Source: Branchiostoma floridae
Lineage: Eukaryota > Chordata > Leptocardii > Amphioxiformes > Branchiostomatidae
DNA: 64,000 bases
NCBI RefSeq assembly: GCF_000003815.2
Contig: NC_049991.1
Location: 2,684,570-2,748,569, forward strand
Reading direction: 5' to 3'
The translations under genes were made by a program, and so were the position numbers. Shown in pieces: positions 11,916 through 26,900 of this stretch. The notes under the pieces are model-generated. The model did no database searches. It was not told the origin of the DNA and saw only the letters and a list, made by a program, of their open reading frames with translations. How positions within the stretch are numbered: position 1 is the stretch's first letter; each line of letters opens with the position of its first letter.

Positions 11916-14900
11916 GTAGGTTCTGTGGGAGTAGGACTTAGAATATAGGAAGAAGAATAACACCACTGATCTTTAGAAACTTGATTGGATTATGGTATTT
12001 GTTGTAGTGCCACTGAAATCCTTTAAAGAGCACGTTCTTGTAATGTTTATTATTATAGCTCACACTAGCAGAGGTTACACAATCTGTCGCTATATGTTTG
12101 TGTCATTGAGGCCAGTGAACTTTTATCACCTTTGCCAAGAAGGTAATGTTTTCGCTACTGTTTGTGGTTGCCAGGGATAAACAAGTCCACTAGCCCTATA
12201 GTCCCGGGCAAGTGAAAATGCCAATCGGGCAAGTGCATGTCCTTCCCCACTTGCCCGATCGAACAAGTTAGCTTTTCTCCATTGAGTGAGATTTTGATGT
12301 ACTTGCTACTTTTCAAAGTCATGACATCAAGCATTGATTAACACAGAAAATAGAGCCAATAACAAAAATTCCATTGAAGGCCATGAATATAGATAGAAAA
12401 ATGTCATTTAGATTTCGGGCAAGTGAAAAGTTGGTTCGGGCAAGTAAGTACTTGCCCGATAGGACAAGTCAATTTTAGAAAACTTGTCCAACCCTGGTTG
12501 CATGTGTGTATTGTTGGATAGCATAACCCAAGAAGCTGTGAATGGATCTTCATGATATTTGGTAGGTGGGTAGTGGTTGGGAAAACGAAGGTCAAGTTCA
12601 ATGATGGGCCTTCTAGCAGAATTCTACGGCATTGCAGGACAAATTCAGGTTTTGAAATCTTTTATTGAGATTTTCCTGACTTTTGAGAGTAAATCCGTAG
12701 TTTTCTACCATTTGTTTATGTTGTCTATCAATAGATGTAGGCCAGATAATATTCTTTGTGTGTGTGAATTATTTCTAATGGTGGTAACATTGGACAAAAG
12801 TAATTGCGCTGGTGCAAGTTTGGTCTGAAATTACTTGCACCACACCAATTTTACTGTATTAGTGTAAATGCATTTATGGTACTGTAAATGCATTTAAGTT
12901 CGCAGGGATTTAGTTTTGCTGTAGCGGAAAAATGGAGTGTTCACGGTGGTTTTAAGTTCGTGGTAGCGCCATTGACAGCAGTCTCATACTGTCATGGAAA
13001 AATGTTTGCGGTGGTTTTAAGTTCGCGGTGACACCTAAAACTACCGCAAACATTTCTGCATTTCCAGTATTTCGAGCCCTGTGAACTGAAGTATTATGCA
13101 ATTCTGGCCTACTTCAAGGACGTTCCATTGATTTTTCCGTGAGGCTATAAGCATTTGTCTCTTGGCAGGACAAAGAAAGGATGAATATTTCATAGTGGAT
13201 CAATACCGTTACCAAGTGTAGCCGCCCCTCTGAGGATGGTACGTACCTGTCCTATGGACAGGTGTGATGTGATAGGACAGCCACACCCTTCTGATGTCAG
13301 GTGTTTGAAGGTGGAAATTCTGGTAATTGTTGTGCATCAAATTTAAATGTACGTGTGGTGGGATTTTGGCACCAATATTATAGATATTCTGAATTTAACA
13401 TCTCAATTAAGATTGACATCTGCAAGTACATGTACAGGGCTCGAAATACTGGGGTTTTGTGCACCCAGGTGCACCCAAAATTGGAGCTGTGCACCCAATT
13501 ATTTTCTGTGGGTGCACAGGGTGCACCCAAATATTTTCATAGGCTTATGTAGGTTAAGATTTCAGTATACTAAGTAAACACCATATTCTTGACATCTATG
13601 TGTTAGAAAGATAATAAAAATGACTGTCATAGTACTTCCAATTTCTGAAGAGCTCGTTTCAAATTACTAATTTAGTTCGTTTGTAATTAGGTTATTCTGA
13701 TATTCTACTTTATTTTATGTGGTGCACCCAAAAATATTTTGGTGCACCCAATTTTCTAGGTTGGGTGCACCAGTGCACCTATTCCCAAAAATGAATTTCG
13801 AGCCCTGATGTAGTTTGCAGCATTTTCTCTGCATCATACGCCAGCAAAGGCAAGCCACACGAAGTTTCCTACATTTATTGATAGCCTTTAGGGAAAACTC
13901 CCAAGCACATATTTTGAGATGTTCTTACAACACAACAAAGTTGCATTCATAGATCTATGCTGTGAATAAGATAGATTCAACATATGATGCAGAAAAATGA
14001 CAAGAACAGTGACATTGTTTTAAAGTTTTGATTGTTCAGATTCTACATAAGGTAATGGATGTTTTTCCTAAGATTGGTATTATACGTACCTTGTTTTGAA
14101 ATATATCTACGAGGTACAATCTATGTAAAATACTGACGTCGGAGACAATTTGGAAAAAAATGAAATCAAACGCACTCCTAAAAAATCTATCCACCTCAGT
14201 CGTCAAAAACGTCAAATAATTCAGTTGAAGAACAGGTTTTGAGCTCTGACTTTGACTTGGCAAAAATGTAATTTCCAGCACATAAACATGTTTATGCAGC
14301 TCTCCTATTGGCCCTGGCAGGAGCATGCCAGGCTTTATGGATGTATTTGTCCCTTTTTCGAGGTTTTGGGGTCACCGCTCACTGGGCCACTTGGTTAGAT
14401 TTATGCTCATGAACAAACTCAGCTAGCTGGACTGGACAGTGGCTGTTCCATCACTTGTACATCCTCCCCACCAGAAGTGGCTTGTTTACTGCTCCATGGC
14501 AGTGCGTTGTGCATGCATACTTATATTGCTGAAGTTATGTAACGTGTCGCATCAGAGGGCATTCTATGGTTAAAAATCCAATCTGCTTGAATGGTGATCA
14601 GTGTATTAATATCTACATTATATACATCTCATCAATATTTGTATTGCTGAGATTATATTCTTTATTCTTTTCAGGTTCTTCCAACAATCCTTGACTCTCA
14701 CAATGATTTCATGCATAAGTGCAATGCAAATTACTGGTATATTTTTATAAGAACTATGCATGCCTATTTATTAATTCTAGGCATGCGTCCCTGTATCTGG
14801 TTTAAAACAACAATATAAGGTGAAGGTTTGAAAGATTTCCCAGTCTGAAGTCTGAAAAGATCATGGTAATGAGTAACAGCAGTGATTCAGAAAAACAATC

Positions 14901-17900
14901 CTTTGTAATATAGCCTAATGGTGTCTGCGCTTTTAGGTGATGTTTTATGAGGCAAACGCATTAATGTATTTTTCAGTTGTGATGTATAATAACTGCCCAT
15001 GTTGCGCGGTAGCCAATAAATCCAGTCTAGGCTGCACTTGAATTTTTATTGTCATAAATGTTAAAAGCTCGTTTTGTCTGACAAGTTCGAAAAGGTTCAA
15101 GTAGGAACATCTGAAAAATATATTGATAGGCTTACAATGCATGTAAATGGAATGAAAGTAAATATATAATTGTATGTTACATCACCTGTGTTTTTTTGTA
15201 TTGTGGACAGGCAAAACATAACTTGGCTGGATTTTACCTATCCTTAGTAAACTATATGTACTGAAATGCAGCAGTTACTGACATTTCAGTTGCATTTCAG
15301 TAACATTTCAGTAAATCAGCTTTACTGTGACTCCTGTAACACTACTGACCATTACTGAAGCTTTCCTACAAGACAACTTATTACTGATCTCTTGCTATTG
15401 GTTACTGTCTCAGACTTGCATGCTACTACTAAATAGGCCAATTTTATCTCTTAGTCTTGCTGTCAGCTTCTATTCCACTTACTGTCAAGTTTTAACCAGT
15501 TACAGTCTTGCATCAATGTTGCATCTGGCAAATCAGGTAGTAGTTCTTAAGTTCAATTGATTGCAGACAAGGGTATTTTCAATAGAAGACACATGTCCAT
15601 TTTGGGCATTAAAAATGACCATTCAATGCCTTCATTCCCTGAAGTATATGGTGCATGACACAGTTAAGATAATTGCTCAACATACCAAATTCTATCACTC
15701 AGATAGACACAAGTAGATTGTGCATACTTTTGTATATATACATGCATCTAATTTTCGTACCTAGAGCCTAGAAGCTCAAGGTAAAGCTCCAAGGCTATAG
15801 CGTCTCCACCACTAGCCTAGCAACAAAGCTATGATTGGCTCCTATTTATTACAGACAGGGGCTGGTGTTTACAAGTGGTCCCACCTGGCCAGGGACCAAC
15901 ATTCCGAGGTGGTAAACACAGGGTGCCCTGTTACTATTATGGGTCTGACCCCCAGGTGACCTCTACAGATGTCCTTCTACCAGTCAGTGGGGAGGGCTGG
16001 TCCATTTCATGATGAAGAAAGGGGGAGGGGATGGAAGGGCTGATCCATTATATGATGGGGAAGGATTGTGGCATTGGTAGGGCTGGTACATTTCATGGTG
16101 GAGAAGGGTTGTGGCATGTTGGGCTGGTCCATTTCATGATGGAGAAGGGTTGTGGCATGGAGAGGCGCAGTTCATTTCACTGGCTGCAAAATACACCCGA
16201 TATTATTATGATATTGTTATGATTGAGTAGGTCTGTGGTATGGGAGGGTCAGTCCATTTTGTTATGGAGAAGGGGTGTGGGGATGGATTTCATACCTGTC
16301 AATGCTTTCTCTTTTTCAGATATGTGTAAAAATATGCATTTTATAGCCCTCCTTTTTTGTAGAAAACAAAATGTTTGGCTGGTTATCTTCTCAGCGTTTG
16401 TTTCTTTATTCTAAGATGTCTCCAAAAGCTAGAAAACATCTGCAAAAACTAGGTTGTTTATGACTTTATCATTACTCTATGACAACAATTTGCAAAAGAA
16501 GATGGTTCTGTTATGATTGATATTCGGGTGACAACCACAGAACTGAAAGTTTTGTTGCATTCTACAAATATTTTCAACCTTTTGCATAATTCAATGTGAA
16601 TATAACATTTGCTCCTTTATACATGGACTTCTATTTAACAACCTCGCTTCAAAGGCTACATAGAAAACACATTGATATGAGATCTTGTCAACTACATAAC
16701 CAAAAAGTTGTTGCTGTAAAAGTTAATTCTGTATTAAACCATTTGTTAGGCATATGGATTTTAAAGGTGAGTTGTGTAATATTGCCACCCTGTTTAAAGG
16801 TACCCACAATACTGTTTTCGTCCCCGACTCAAAACAACACACGGGTCTGTTTTGAAGCAAAGTGCTCAGTTACAGAATGTTGTGGTGTCGGTATATCCCC
16901 AGCTAACAATACAGAAGTATTAGGTTTGTCAGCTATGCAGCGCGCTGTGTACCTAACCCCAAAGGGTCGACAGAGAAAACCTATACCAGTCAATGGGGGT
17001 CCTTTTTAAATAGCTGGAATCTCAACTTGTAGAATAGTCCAACGGTGGTCTGTTTTATTATTGTAGTCTTATATATGTTATGTTGGCTGGGTGCTCTTGT
17101 TTTAACTGTAAACTCAAGAAACGTGAGGGCAGCAAAGTTGACTAAGGATTGTTTTTAACATTCATGTAGAACATGTCTATCAAACATTACTGTAAAGTGT
17201 GTTTACTACTGTTAATCTTGAAACATATGTTTTTATTTTCATCATAACATTTCGTCGGAAATGTATACGTTTCCAATGTATTGCTATTGTACTACAGAAT
17301 GGTTTAGACTATGATATTGAAAGACTGCAAAAACCCCCTTTTCTTCCTGACCGTGACCACTACAAAATTAAAAGAATTTACAGTACCCTTTTGTGTAAAG
17401 AAATATATAAGTATAACCGTGCGTGCGCTCTGTTTGCAACTGTATGTTTTGATGGTATGACATAATTGTGACTCGGTTAGTTGAAGGGTCTGTTCAAATA
17501 CAAATTGTACCATCTCAGGACCTCCATGAAAAGAACCAATATTGATAACAAAGAATGTAAGTGCCAGGTGATACTGGATAGCAGTATCAGAAAACAGATA
17601 GAGAAAGATATCGTGGATTATGTCGTGTCTTACTGTAGCGACCAATGGATATCAAACACCGTTCAGGATTACCGTGTTTCCTATAAACGGTCGCTTCTAT
17701 TATACGCTTTGTTCTGCGCTCAATGGTTTTCCCTTTAGAGGGTTTGTAGTAAATAGAGCTTTAGATAATACAGGTAACACAAATACCACATCCTTGGGAA
17801 TGATGGTAAACATGCGCCCCCTAGTATCTAAAGTTTGTACTGCACTCAAAAGTTGTTGCTACTGTGGAAGTGAGATTGTGAAATCTTAATTGCTTCTTTT

Positions 17901-20900
17901 CATCAATTTACTATTGATGCATTTATGAATTATTCTATGCAATCACATCATAACTGCATGTACATGGCTTTGGAAGCTGCATTATTGATTTATTAAATTA
18001 ACTTTCAATATTGACGTTTATCATCTTTTCCAAGAAGGTTATGTTTTGGATTAATAGGAGGGTAAGCTTTGGCCTTCTATCGGCTTCTTTTTAAAACTGC
18101 AGTAGGCATTTTTGTCGGAAACTTTGGAAATGGTTGCTGAAATAGTCTTCTTTGCAAAGAGATACCTATAGTTATATACTTGCTATAATTTTTTAACCAT
18201 TCGTGTTATTTGGGTTCCAAATGAAGGCCATATTTGCATAATACATGAGTCATATAGGGTACCATCATTTTTCGAAGGTCTGAGATCGTGGAACTCAAGT
18301 TTCTTTTGTCCCTCTTCAGAATTGATGATCCGGAGCCAGAGGAAGAAGGGGAGGAGGAGGATGAAGAGAAAGAAACTTCTCCCAAGTACAATGTGGAGTT
18401 CACGTTTGATACGGATGTCAAAGTGGGCATCACCATCCACTACTTTGCTACAGAGGAGATCGTCAATGGTCTGGCTGTGTAAGTACATTATGTACATGAC
18501 TCATCATCGTTCGGCTGCAGCGCAGGCGACTGCAAGCCTTCTAAAGTTCCGCCTATGTACATGACTAAGGTCTGGGAAAACTTTTGTGTTAACGGTAGTG
18601 GTGCTGAAAAGAATAGGGTCCTCAGAAGGGGATTCTCTTTTTTTGCTTCTAAATTGTTATTATTTTATGTTTTGGCTAAAGTGATCTGACAAGTACAGTT
18701 TAACAAATTAAATGTAAAACATAGAATGATAGAAAGAATGTTTATAGTCCAGGTCTAAACATCTGGTGAACCTGTAGGAAAAGACATTAAAACACTAGTG
18801 GAGACAAATATCTAAATCCTGAATCAATGATGACAATTGATAAACTTGAGTTGAAAATTGAGAATGTGTATTTGGTCACAATATCAGCTAGGTAGCTACC
18901 AAGTGTCCACATTGTATTCTCTTACTGTTTGTTTGTTTGCGTTGCAATTGGAATTTAGTCAAAGTCAAAGAAAATTGAGTAAACGTCCACAAAAATTCTT
19001 CTGAGATTCAAAAGATAAAGATAATTGGTCAAACTTGTTTAGGTACAGGTTGTCCAGCCTTGTACCTAAACCTGTGTACCTGTACCTAAACACTACTGCT
19101 TGTTGAAACAGGTACACATCCAACGACCCAACTCTGACCTCGGAGACAGTCCACTACAAGCGAGGTGCCAGTCAGACCTTCAGCCTCCCCAGCCATGTGC
19201 TGGACCCTGGCATGTGGAACATGGACGATGTAGGCACCACCAGTAATCTTTTAAACTAACAGTCATTCTTAGTATGCTATAGGCTACATTTGTGTCTCGT
19301 GTATTAGGATGTTTCATTATTAGAATAAAGGTAATCTTTTCATTTGATGCTTTCTTTATAAATCTTAAGCAATGTTTGATTGGAAAGTGATATTTTGTGC
19401 CAAAAATACATATGGTAGATGTTTGATCAAGACTTAATTGTTTAGATATTCCTTCTATGTTTTAATTTTAAAGAGTAAGCCTGGTCTTCAGTAGCTCTAT
19501 TTTAAAAACATGCTTGTCCAATTTGTTCATCTACTATGTTGTAAGTTTCAATATTTCAATTTCAAAACTTAGCTTTGTGCTGTGTTGATCTAGATTCTCT
19601 GTTTTCTTTTTTGTTGTATTTTGTAATGTCACAAGAGCAACTGTGGTGTTAAGAAGACATAGTTGTATTCTTGATAAACCATTAGTACTAATAGGGCAGT
19701 ACATGTACATGTAGGGCTGGTAACATTGATGATTTTTCTGGTGCCAACAGTTCAGCTATGATGCAGACAAGCAGGTCATCCCTATGGTCATACAGTGTTG
19801 TGTAGAGGAGGAAGAGGGTAGGTGTTCCTCTTACATGTTTAATCAGGAGTGCTTAGTGGTGCGTACCTAAACTCAATTTCAGGTTCAGGTCCGGATTCCG
19901 GGTCAGCAGTTCAGGTTCAGGTCCGGACTTAAATTCTGATTCATATAAAATTGCACGTTAGCATGAATTGAAATTCAATGTGAAAAAAACATGAAAATGA
20001 TAGAAAGCCAGTGTAAACACGAACTGTTTTTGTCTTTTTCCAGTGCATATTTCCTTGTCTAAGGAAGGTTTTAGATGGTTTAGAACAAAAAAAGGGAATA
20101 TAAGTGACAGATTGCTTTTTGCAAGTCCGGACTTGGCTCCGGACATTTAGTTTTTTTTTTTACTTGGACCTAAACATTTTTAGGTCCAATTCCAAGTCCA
20201 GGCTTTAGGTACGCACCACTAGGAGTGCTTGTGAGGCAGTGTGGCATGACAACAGGGCGTTTGGCTCATAACCTGTCCTGGGTTCTAATCTGTTGGTATG
20301 CCTAACCTAAAACTTGTGCTCTTGGGAAAGGCATGCTACACGACTGTCTCCACCTTACTTAGGTGGAATTGAGTACCTCGCCCCAGTTAAGGCTGTCCCC
20401 TGGATAATATGTTAAGTGGAGGTCCCCTGAGCCATGTACAAAGACCCATTGACACTTATTGAAAAGAGTAGGGGTCCTTCCTTGTGTGAGTGGTTCAAAA
20501 AGCCTACAGTCCTTTGGTTGTCCTTTGGGCCATTATTTAAATCACCTGAGTTTGCGCTGAATGATAGTCGCTCCGGACTCTTGCAATTTAGCCCTGCCTA
20601 TTGTAAGCTCCTTGCTATTCAGCCTCTGCCCACCCAATGATAATGATTATTTTCTCCTTCAAAGATTGGCAAGAAATACAAAAATACTTTTTGAAAGAGT
20701 CTTGTGTGTAATTTTACATTGTCTGTTCTTTTGCAAAGTTGATGAGTCACAACTTTATATGTAAAACTCTGTTCTGTTTTACCTGTAGAACATGCAGAAA
20801 ACCTGGGCCATGCCCATATGCTGTTTGCTACATTTGAAAAGGTAAGTCACACTTAACACATTACCTATTGTCTATATTGCAATTTACTTTCTATACTTTG

Positions 20901-23900
20901 TGAACACGTATACTATGCAGTGAAGTCGATGATTTTTTCTTAATGCATATTACTTTTTGCTTGGATCCTGGAATGCAATGGTCAAGTGAAAATGATGTGG
21001 TACATTTTCTTCTACCCATCCAGAATTCTGAGGACTTCTTTTCTGTCAAACCTTTGAAACAGAAGCAGATGGTAAGTGTATGTTTATTGTACTTTTTGAA
21101 GTTTGTATTATTTAAGTTCTTTGGATTTGAATATTATAGGAATCCTGAGTAAGTTGTAGATAGAGAAATTTACAAAGATTGAACATTTCTCTGTTATGCT
21201 TTTTTCATTGTTTAGCAGTGTTTATAAGTCCATGTATTTTGCTAAAGGTGGATGGATTGTGCTACCTGCTACAAGAGATCTATGGTATTGAAAACAAGAA
21301 TTCCCAGGAAACTAAGGTAACTTCAGTCATGCTAAATTTTTTTAGCCTTTGGATACAAACTGTTAATGAAGTAGAAAGATTTCCATAAAGAGTGATGTGT
21401 GGTTAAAGTGAATAGGATAACTTAAGCAATGAAAATTCTGAGTCATTTGCATATTCCTTTCAAATTATACAATACAGGGCTTGAAATACTTTTTTCTGCA
21501 TACCTGCACTGGTGCAGGTAACACTGAAAATTACCTTCACGAGACAAATCTTACCTGCACTACTCTGAATGTAGGAAGTATGGCTTATGCTAAAATTGTT
21601 CAGGAACCATGGCTATTTTTTCCTTTTACACTTCGTAGGTGGTAACAGTCAATGCAGCTAAGAACAATCCATATACACCTACATCATATGATATTTATGT
21701 ATAAAACCCAGAACATGGACCAGTGCAGGTCAGTGCAATCAGAAATACCTGCACAGCTCCAATTTTACCTGCACTAAACTGCATATGCAGTCAGGGCTCC
21801 AGACTAACTTTTTGACCTAGGAGCATGGCGCTCCTAACTCCTAAAACTTAGGAGCGCCAGCAAAAAGTTAGGAGCACCACTATGAAAGGTTGGGAGCACA
21901 AGCAAATGTCTGAAGCCATACAAAATATTACTCCAATAATCAATGTTTTTGACTAGAGGTGGGTATGGCTTAAAGAATTAATTAGGGGTGTTATATATTA
22001 TATATAGTTACCCAGTAACCAAACAAGAAACAAGAGAATACATGAGATCACTTTCAAGTAATATAACACTGATTCCTTACAATATATGATTTTTATAATG
22101 TTTCATAAGTTAATACACACAATCAGGAAGAGTAAATTAACCTTACTGCTAAAGGTGAAACTTGACTGTTACATATACAACAACAACAAACTAAAGAAGT
22201 CTACAAGAAAATCTGCAAACCAACAGAGGAGAAAGTGTAGCCAGGACTGTCAGGTACATCTTGTATTTCTTTTGTATCTCTTCTACTTTGTTAAGAACAT
22301 AGCTGAAAATAGATGCACTGGAAAATTAGAGGTTTACTTGTAGCCTGTAACATCAGTGTTAACTTATATAAAAAAATCTGTGTACAAATAATTCATATTT
22401 TCAGTTGAAAAAATGTAGCAGAAAAGATGTGTTCGAAGGGCAAATCAATCGAACTTTTCCCAACAAACAACATCCATTTATCAGTCTTTTGAAAATAAAG
22501 ACTGCAACAAAAGTAATATCTGAAGGAACCGTGAAAAAATCGCGACCTCCGTTCAACATTTTCTACGACTTCAGTGCCGACACAGCCCCCCTCCCCAGTT
22601 TGTCATCGTCGCATTAGCTGTTAATTTTCCCGCATTCCACCGATCAAAAACAAGCAAAAAAACCCTCCAAAAGAATCCTGTACATGTACTTATCACCAAG
22701 GACTTTAGGCATTCGATGAGTTTTCGTCAAAGTTACACGCTTTTGAAGCGTTCCTGCGTGATTTTTCCCGCGATCACAGCGGGGATATCAGATATTCCAC
22801 CAATAATGGCGGCCGGGCAAGCTATGTCACGCCGAAATGGCCAATGGGGTGCGACTCTCGCGATTCGCGAGATGTGAGTTACTGCGAGACTTGCGCGAGA
22901 CTTGAGTTAGAATCAAAATGGCGGCTCGGTGAAGGCCGAAATCGGCGAATTTTGAACTTTGAGCGAAGTTTTCGGGGGAAAATAAGGGCGTTGCTCATTT
23001 TTTTTATTGGCGCGCCGTGCGACCATCGTTTAAAAAATAGGCGCATTATTAAAATTACGGGCGCATTGCGACCAAATCTAGTCGCAGTCACGAGCCCTGG
23101 CAGTAGTATTTCAAGCCCTGCAATACAAGCATGTACATTGTATAAAAGAGCCATGAGAGATGTTTGCACTTTCCAAGTACTTTTGTTATTTAAAGAAAAA
23201 GTTATATAGAAGTTCAGATCAAATGAACTCAATGGCACTCTTGATATGATGACACTGGTGATGACAGAGAGGGCAGTTTAGACAGGTTTGTTGTTCCCCT
23301 AGCTCTTTTTTGACAAGTGCAATGAACAGTGGACCATGGTTTAACATCCTGTCCAAAGGACTACAACCCTTTCAAGTAGTGTACATGTGCATTTAGGGTA
23401 AATAACACAGCCGGGATTCAAACTCAAAACTTCTTGGTCCAGAGGCAGGGTCTCTAACCAGTAACCACTTGACTACAGTACATGAATGCACATAGACTTT
23501 CATTCACATATTCACCATTCCTCTTGTAGCACCAGGAGGATGACATAGACGACAGTGGTTCTGAGTGTGTGATCTGTATGTCTGACATACGGGACACTCT
23601 CATCCTGCCCTGCAGACATCTCTGTCTCTGTAACGGCTGTGGTAAGTACCATTTCTTAGCTATAAGCCAGTTCACAGTTTAAGCCTATCATGCTCTGCAA
23701 GATGCTTCATTGACAATATTTCAAAGATGAAGGCCCTTGACACAAAAACAAAATGAAACATTTCTGGACATGTCTTAAGCACCATGTAGGCAAGAAGAAG
23801 TGTTTAAAAGTTAGGGCTTTTATCCACAACGTACCCTGATGTGCATTAAAGTCTGGGCCGACTTACTGGCAATCAGGGTAAAGTCTAGCAAACTGTTGAT

Positions 23901-26900
23901 ATGATTTTTCCATTAATAGTTTGCTGTTTGGCCTATGGAACCTTACTGGACGCAGTACAGCTGATATACATGTATATGATAATTGTAACACTTTGATTAA
24001 GTTGACTTATGTAATGTAAGGAATTTGTTGATGGTAACCTTGTATGTCTTTTTGTCTTGTTATTCAGCGGACTCCTTGAGATATCAAGCTAGCAACTGTC
24101 CCATCTGCAGACAACGTAAGTACATGTGCAAGGAAAATTATATGTTCTTTTTTAAAAAGAATCAGTGGTAATTGTATTTGCATCAATTTGCAAAGACACT
24201 GTCAATGCTTAAGTCAAGTAAGACCTGTACAAATGGCCACTTCTTCATAAATATCGCCTAGCCACTGGGATCAACTCTCTTAGAGAGTTTCCCTGAGAAG
24301 TAAAAATTTTGTCTTGTCCACACAGATTTTATTATTCCCATGAGTGGTCCCTTTGGGCCCTTTTCATTGAATAGAGTTTTTTTTAGCAGTAAAAGTAGTG
24401 CAAAACACTGTAACAAGTAAGATAACAGGATTGTTGTTTTGCTTCTGTAGCTTTCCGTGCACTGCTACAGATGCGAGCCATGAGGAAGAAGACAAGCCTG
24501 ACCCCAGCTGTCACCCCTCAGTCAGAAGCAGATGAAGTGGTATGGAAATATCATACATGTAGTGCAGGGTTGTAGCCAGCCAGAAATCATTTTCAGTCCC
24601 CTCAATTTTGAATGGCTTTGGCGCAGCATTCCTAGGGGGTCCGGGGGCATGTGCCCAAGGAAAATTTTGAAATCTAGACCCTCTGAAATGCTATTTCCTG
24701 CATTTTGAGGGTAAAATTTTGCTCACAGAGGACGGAATGGGGAAAAAGTTTTCCGTCCCCAGCTGCAAAATTCCTTCAAAGGACGGAAGGACGGGTGCTG
24801 GCTGCAACCCTGATGTAGTGTTATGCTCTCGACAATATCCAATGCCATTTAAATGCTTTATGTAGGACTCCAATAGTGCGTATGAACTTGTGTACTACCT
24901 AGAATAAGAGCTGTGCACCTTATTTTTGACGATGATTGCATCTAGCTGGTGTGTTACCCTGATCGGCGGTTATACCGGCTACACATGTATATAGATACAG
25001 ATACAGATAGATATTGTGAAGGGTAACATACATAGTGGCACTATCATACTCCAGTATATAGCATTTTCTTGACATTTAAGGGTCAGAAAAAAACTTTTAA
25101 TGAATTGATTATTTAGAAATTTGGATTTAGTTATAGAATTTGGATTTAGTTACTTTATATTGTACTCCCCAAACATTTTCTTTGCACCAAAAGTTTAAGC
25201 TTTGGAGAAGCAGTGCACTTCTTCCCCCAAATGAATGTTGAGCCCTGTTATTGCTCACAATTAGGGCTGGGTACCAGTACAGAAAAGTCAGGTCCAGGTC
25301 CGGTTCAGGTCCAAAGGATCAGGTCCAGGTCCAGGTCCGGACCTGAACCTGGACCTGATTCAGTATGACTCATACCAATGGTCCATTTCACTACAAAGAA
25401 ATCTGTTTGGTGGAGTATTAGACTTACACTGGCGTTTTAAAATCCTATAACGCTAACTGCACCTGTACGATTGGCTGTAAACTCTACTCTAAACTCTAAT
25501 CTACTTCAATCTTGTTATTGTATCACATCTGCAAGCGCCAAAACGTGTGAATGCCTGATAAAATAATATGTTAATTTTCTAATCGGTCCAACATCTGGTC
25601 CACCTAATTTTTTCAGGTCCGTTTTTTCTGGACCGGTCCAATAAGAAAAAACGGTTTTGTACCGGTACGCTGTACCGATACCCAGCCCTACTCACGATAG
25701 TTGGTTAACCATTGACTGTTGTTTCCTTGTGTCCATGAGCAGCAGGTAATACAGGAGAATATCCCCCCTGGCTACGAGGTCATCCCCCTGATAGAAGCAC
25801 TGAACGGTCCCAGCAGCAGCTGTACCACCCCCCCTCCACCCGTCTCCGGGACAAACGAAGGTACTGTTAAGTCACTTAACTTTGCACAATTGTAAAAATC
25901 AACAGTTTGTACTATCTTTGCTAAATAACACTACTAGCAGCAATGTGATACAAAAAAAGGACTGTCTTATATGTTTGCAGCACGACGTCACGAACTTTAA
26001 AAGAACGCCACAAAAATTTTGAAGTTTACAGTAAGTTTCCAAGGTATAACTGTAGCTAAAGCTACATCTGTATAGAAGACAAAAAGAATGCAAAGTGGTT
26101 GGACAAATAGATGATCTCATAGTCCGCTTATCCTCTTCAATACCTAGGAATGCTAGATATAGTATATTAAACATATACAAATGCAAGAGACTTGATGTAC
26201 ATGAAGTCACTTTCTAATTGGTCGAGATGCTAATTACCGTGCCGTCATTTGTTGAAGTGCTAATTATGATGGACGGTCATGATCAGTCAATTGTTCTTCA
26301 ACATAGCCATTATGGTTGCAATACTATTTAACTGTTACTATCAGATGCGACGCTCGTTGTCAGAATGGGTAATAAATAAAGTGGTTTGTGTCATTGTATT
26401 ACTGGACGAGCTGTCATTAACACAGGAGAAACCCTGATTGCAGAACCTTTAGTGGTGACGATGCCGCCATCTCCGCAAGGCAGCAAGCCACAGGACTCCG
26501 TCACGTGCAGACCCAAGTCTAAGAGCAAGAGGTAGGCATTGTTTGTCCTAACGCCTCATGTATTTTCTGGGTTGCTCTGCTCTGTTACAGTACAAAATTT
26601 CCACAGTTGTGAATCAGCCAAGCTTTAAGGAGGTAATGATTTATTTTTGTCTTCTTTAAACAACTCAAGGGCAGGTTCTCTCGCATTTTTGGCGTAAGTC
26701 CGCTTTTAAGACATACGAGGGGCGTGCAAGAAGTAATGGCCCTGACCCACTTCCAGTCGTTTGATCTAAATGAAATTTTGTATGTGTAATGATTCATATC
26801 TCTATGGGTTATGTTGCGAAAGACAGCTCTGAACTAATTGTGGTTTCTGATTTACTGGTGTTTGAACTTAGTCAGGTGCGAAATGGACCAGGTGTGAAAT

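Larger units (their letters stand above)
21475..23120. mobile_element. Outer hAT-like element (ACCTGCAC words), split by a nested insertion
   Basis: Starts CAGGGCTTGAAATAC and ends GTATTTCAAGCCCTG, with CAATA on both sides (21470-21474 and 23121-23125). Without the nested element it is about 335 bp, the usual size of this class here. The interior repeats ACCTGCAC and TGCAGGTA words. Confidence 0.78.

Noticed and set aside
16596-17009. 137-codon plus-strand frame in an MGRN1 intron
   Set aside because: No recognisable domain, AT-driven composition and no splice or conservation evidence.
22844-23238. Frames of about 120 codons on both strands in the CpG-rich part of the nested transposon
   Set aside because: Absence of stops follows from high GC; no transposase or host domain is visible.
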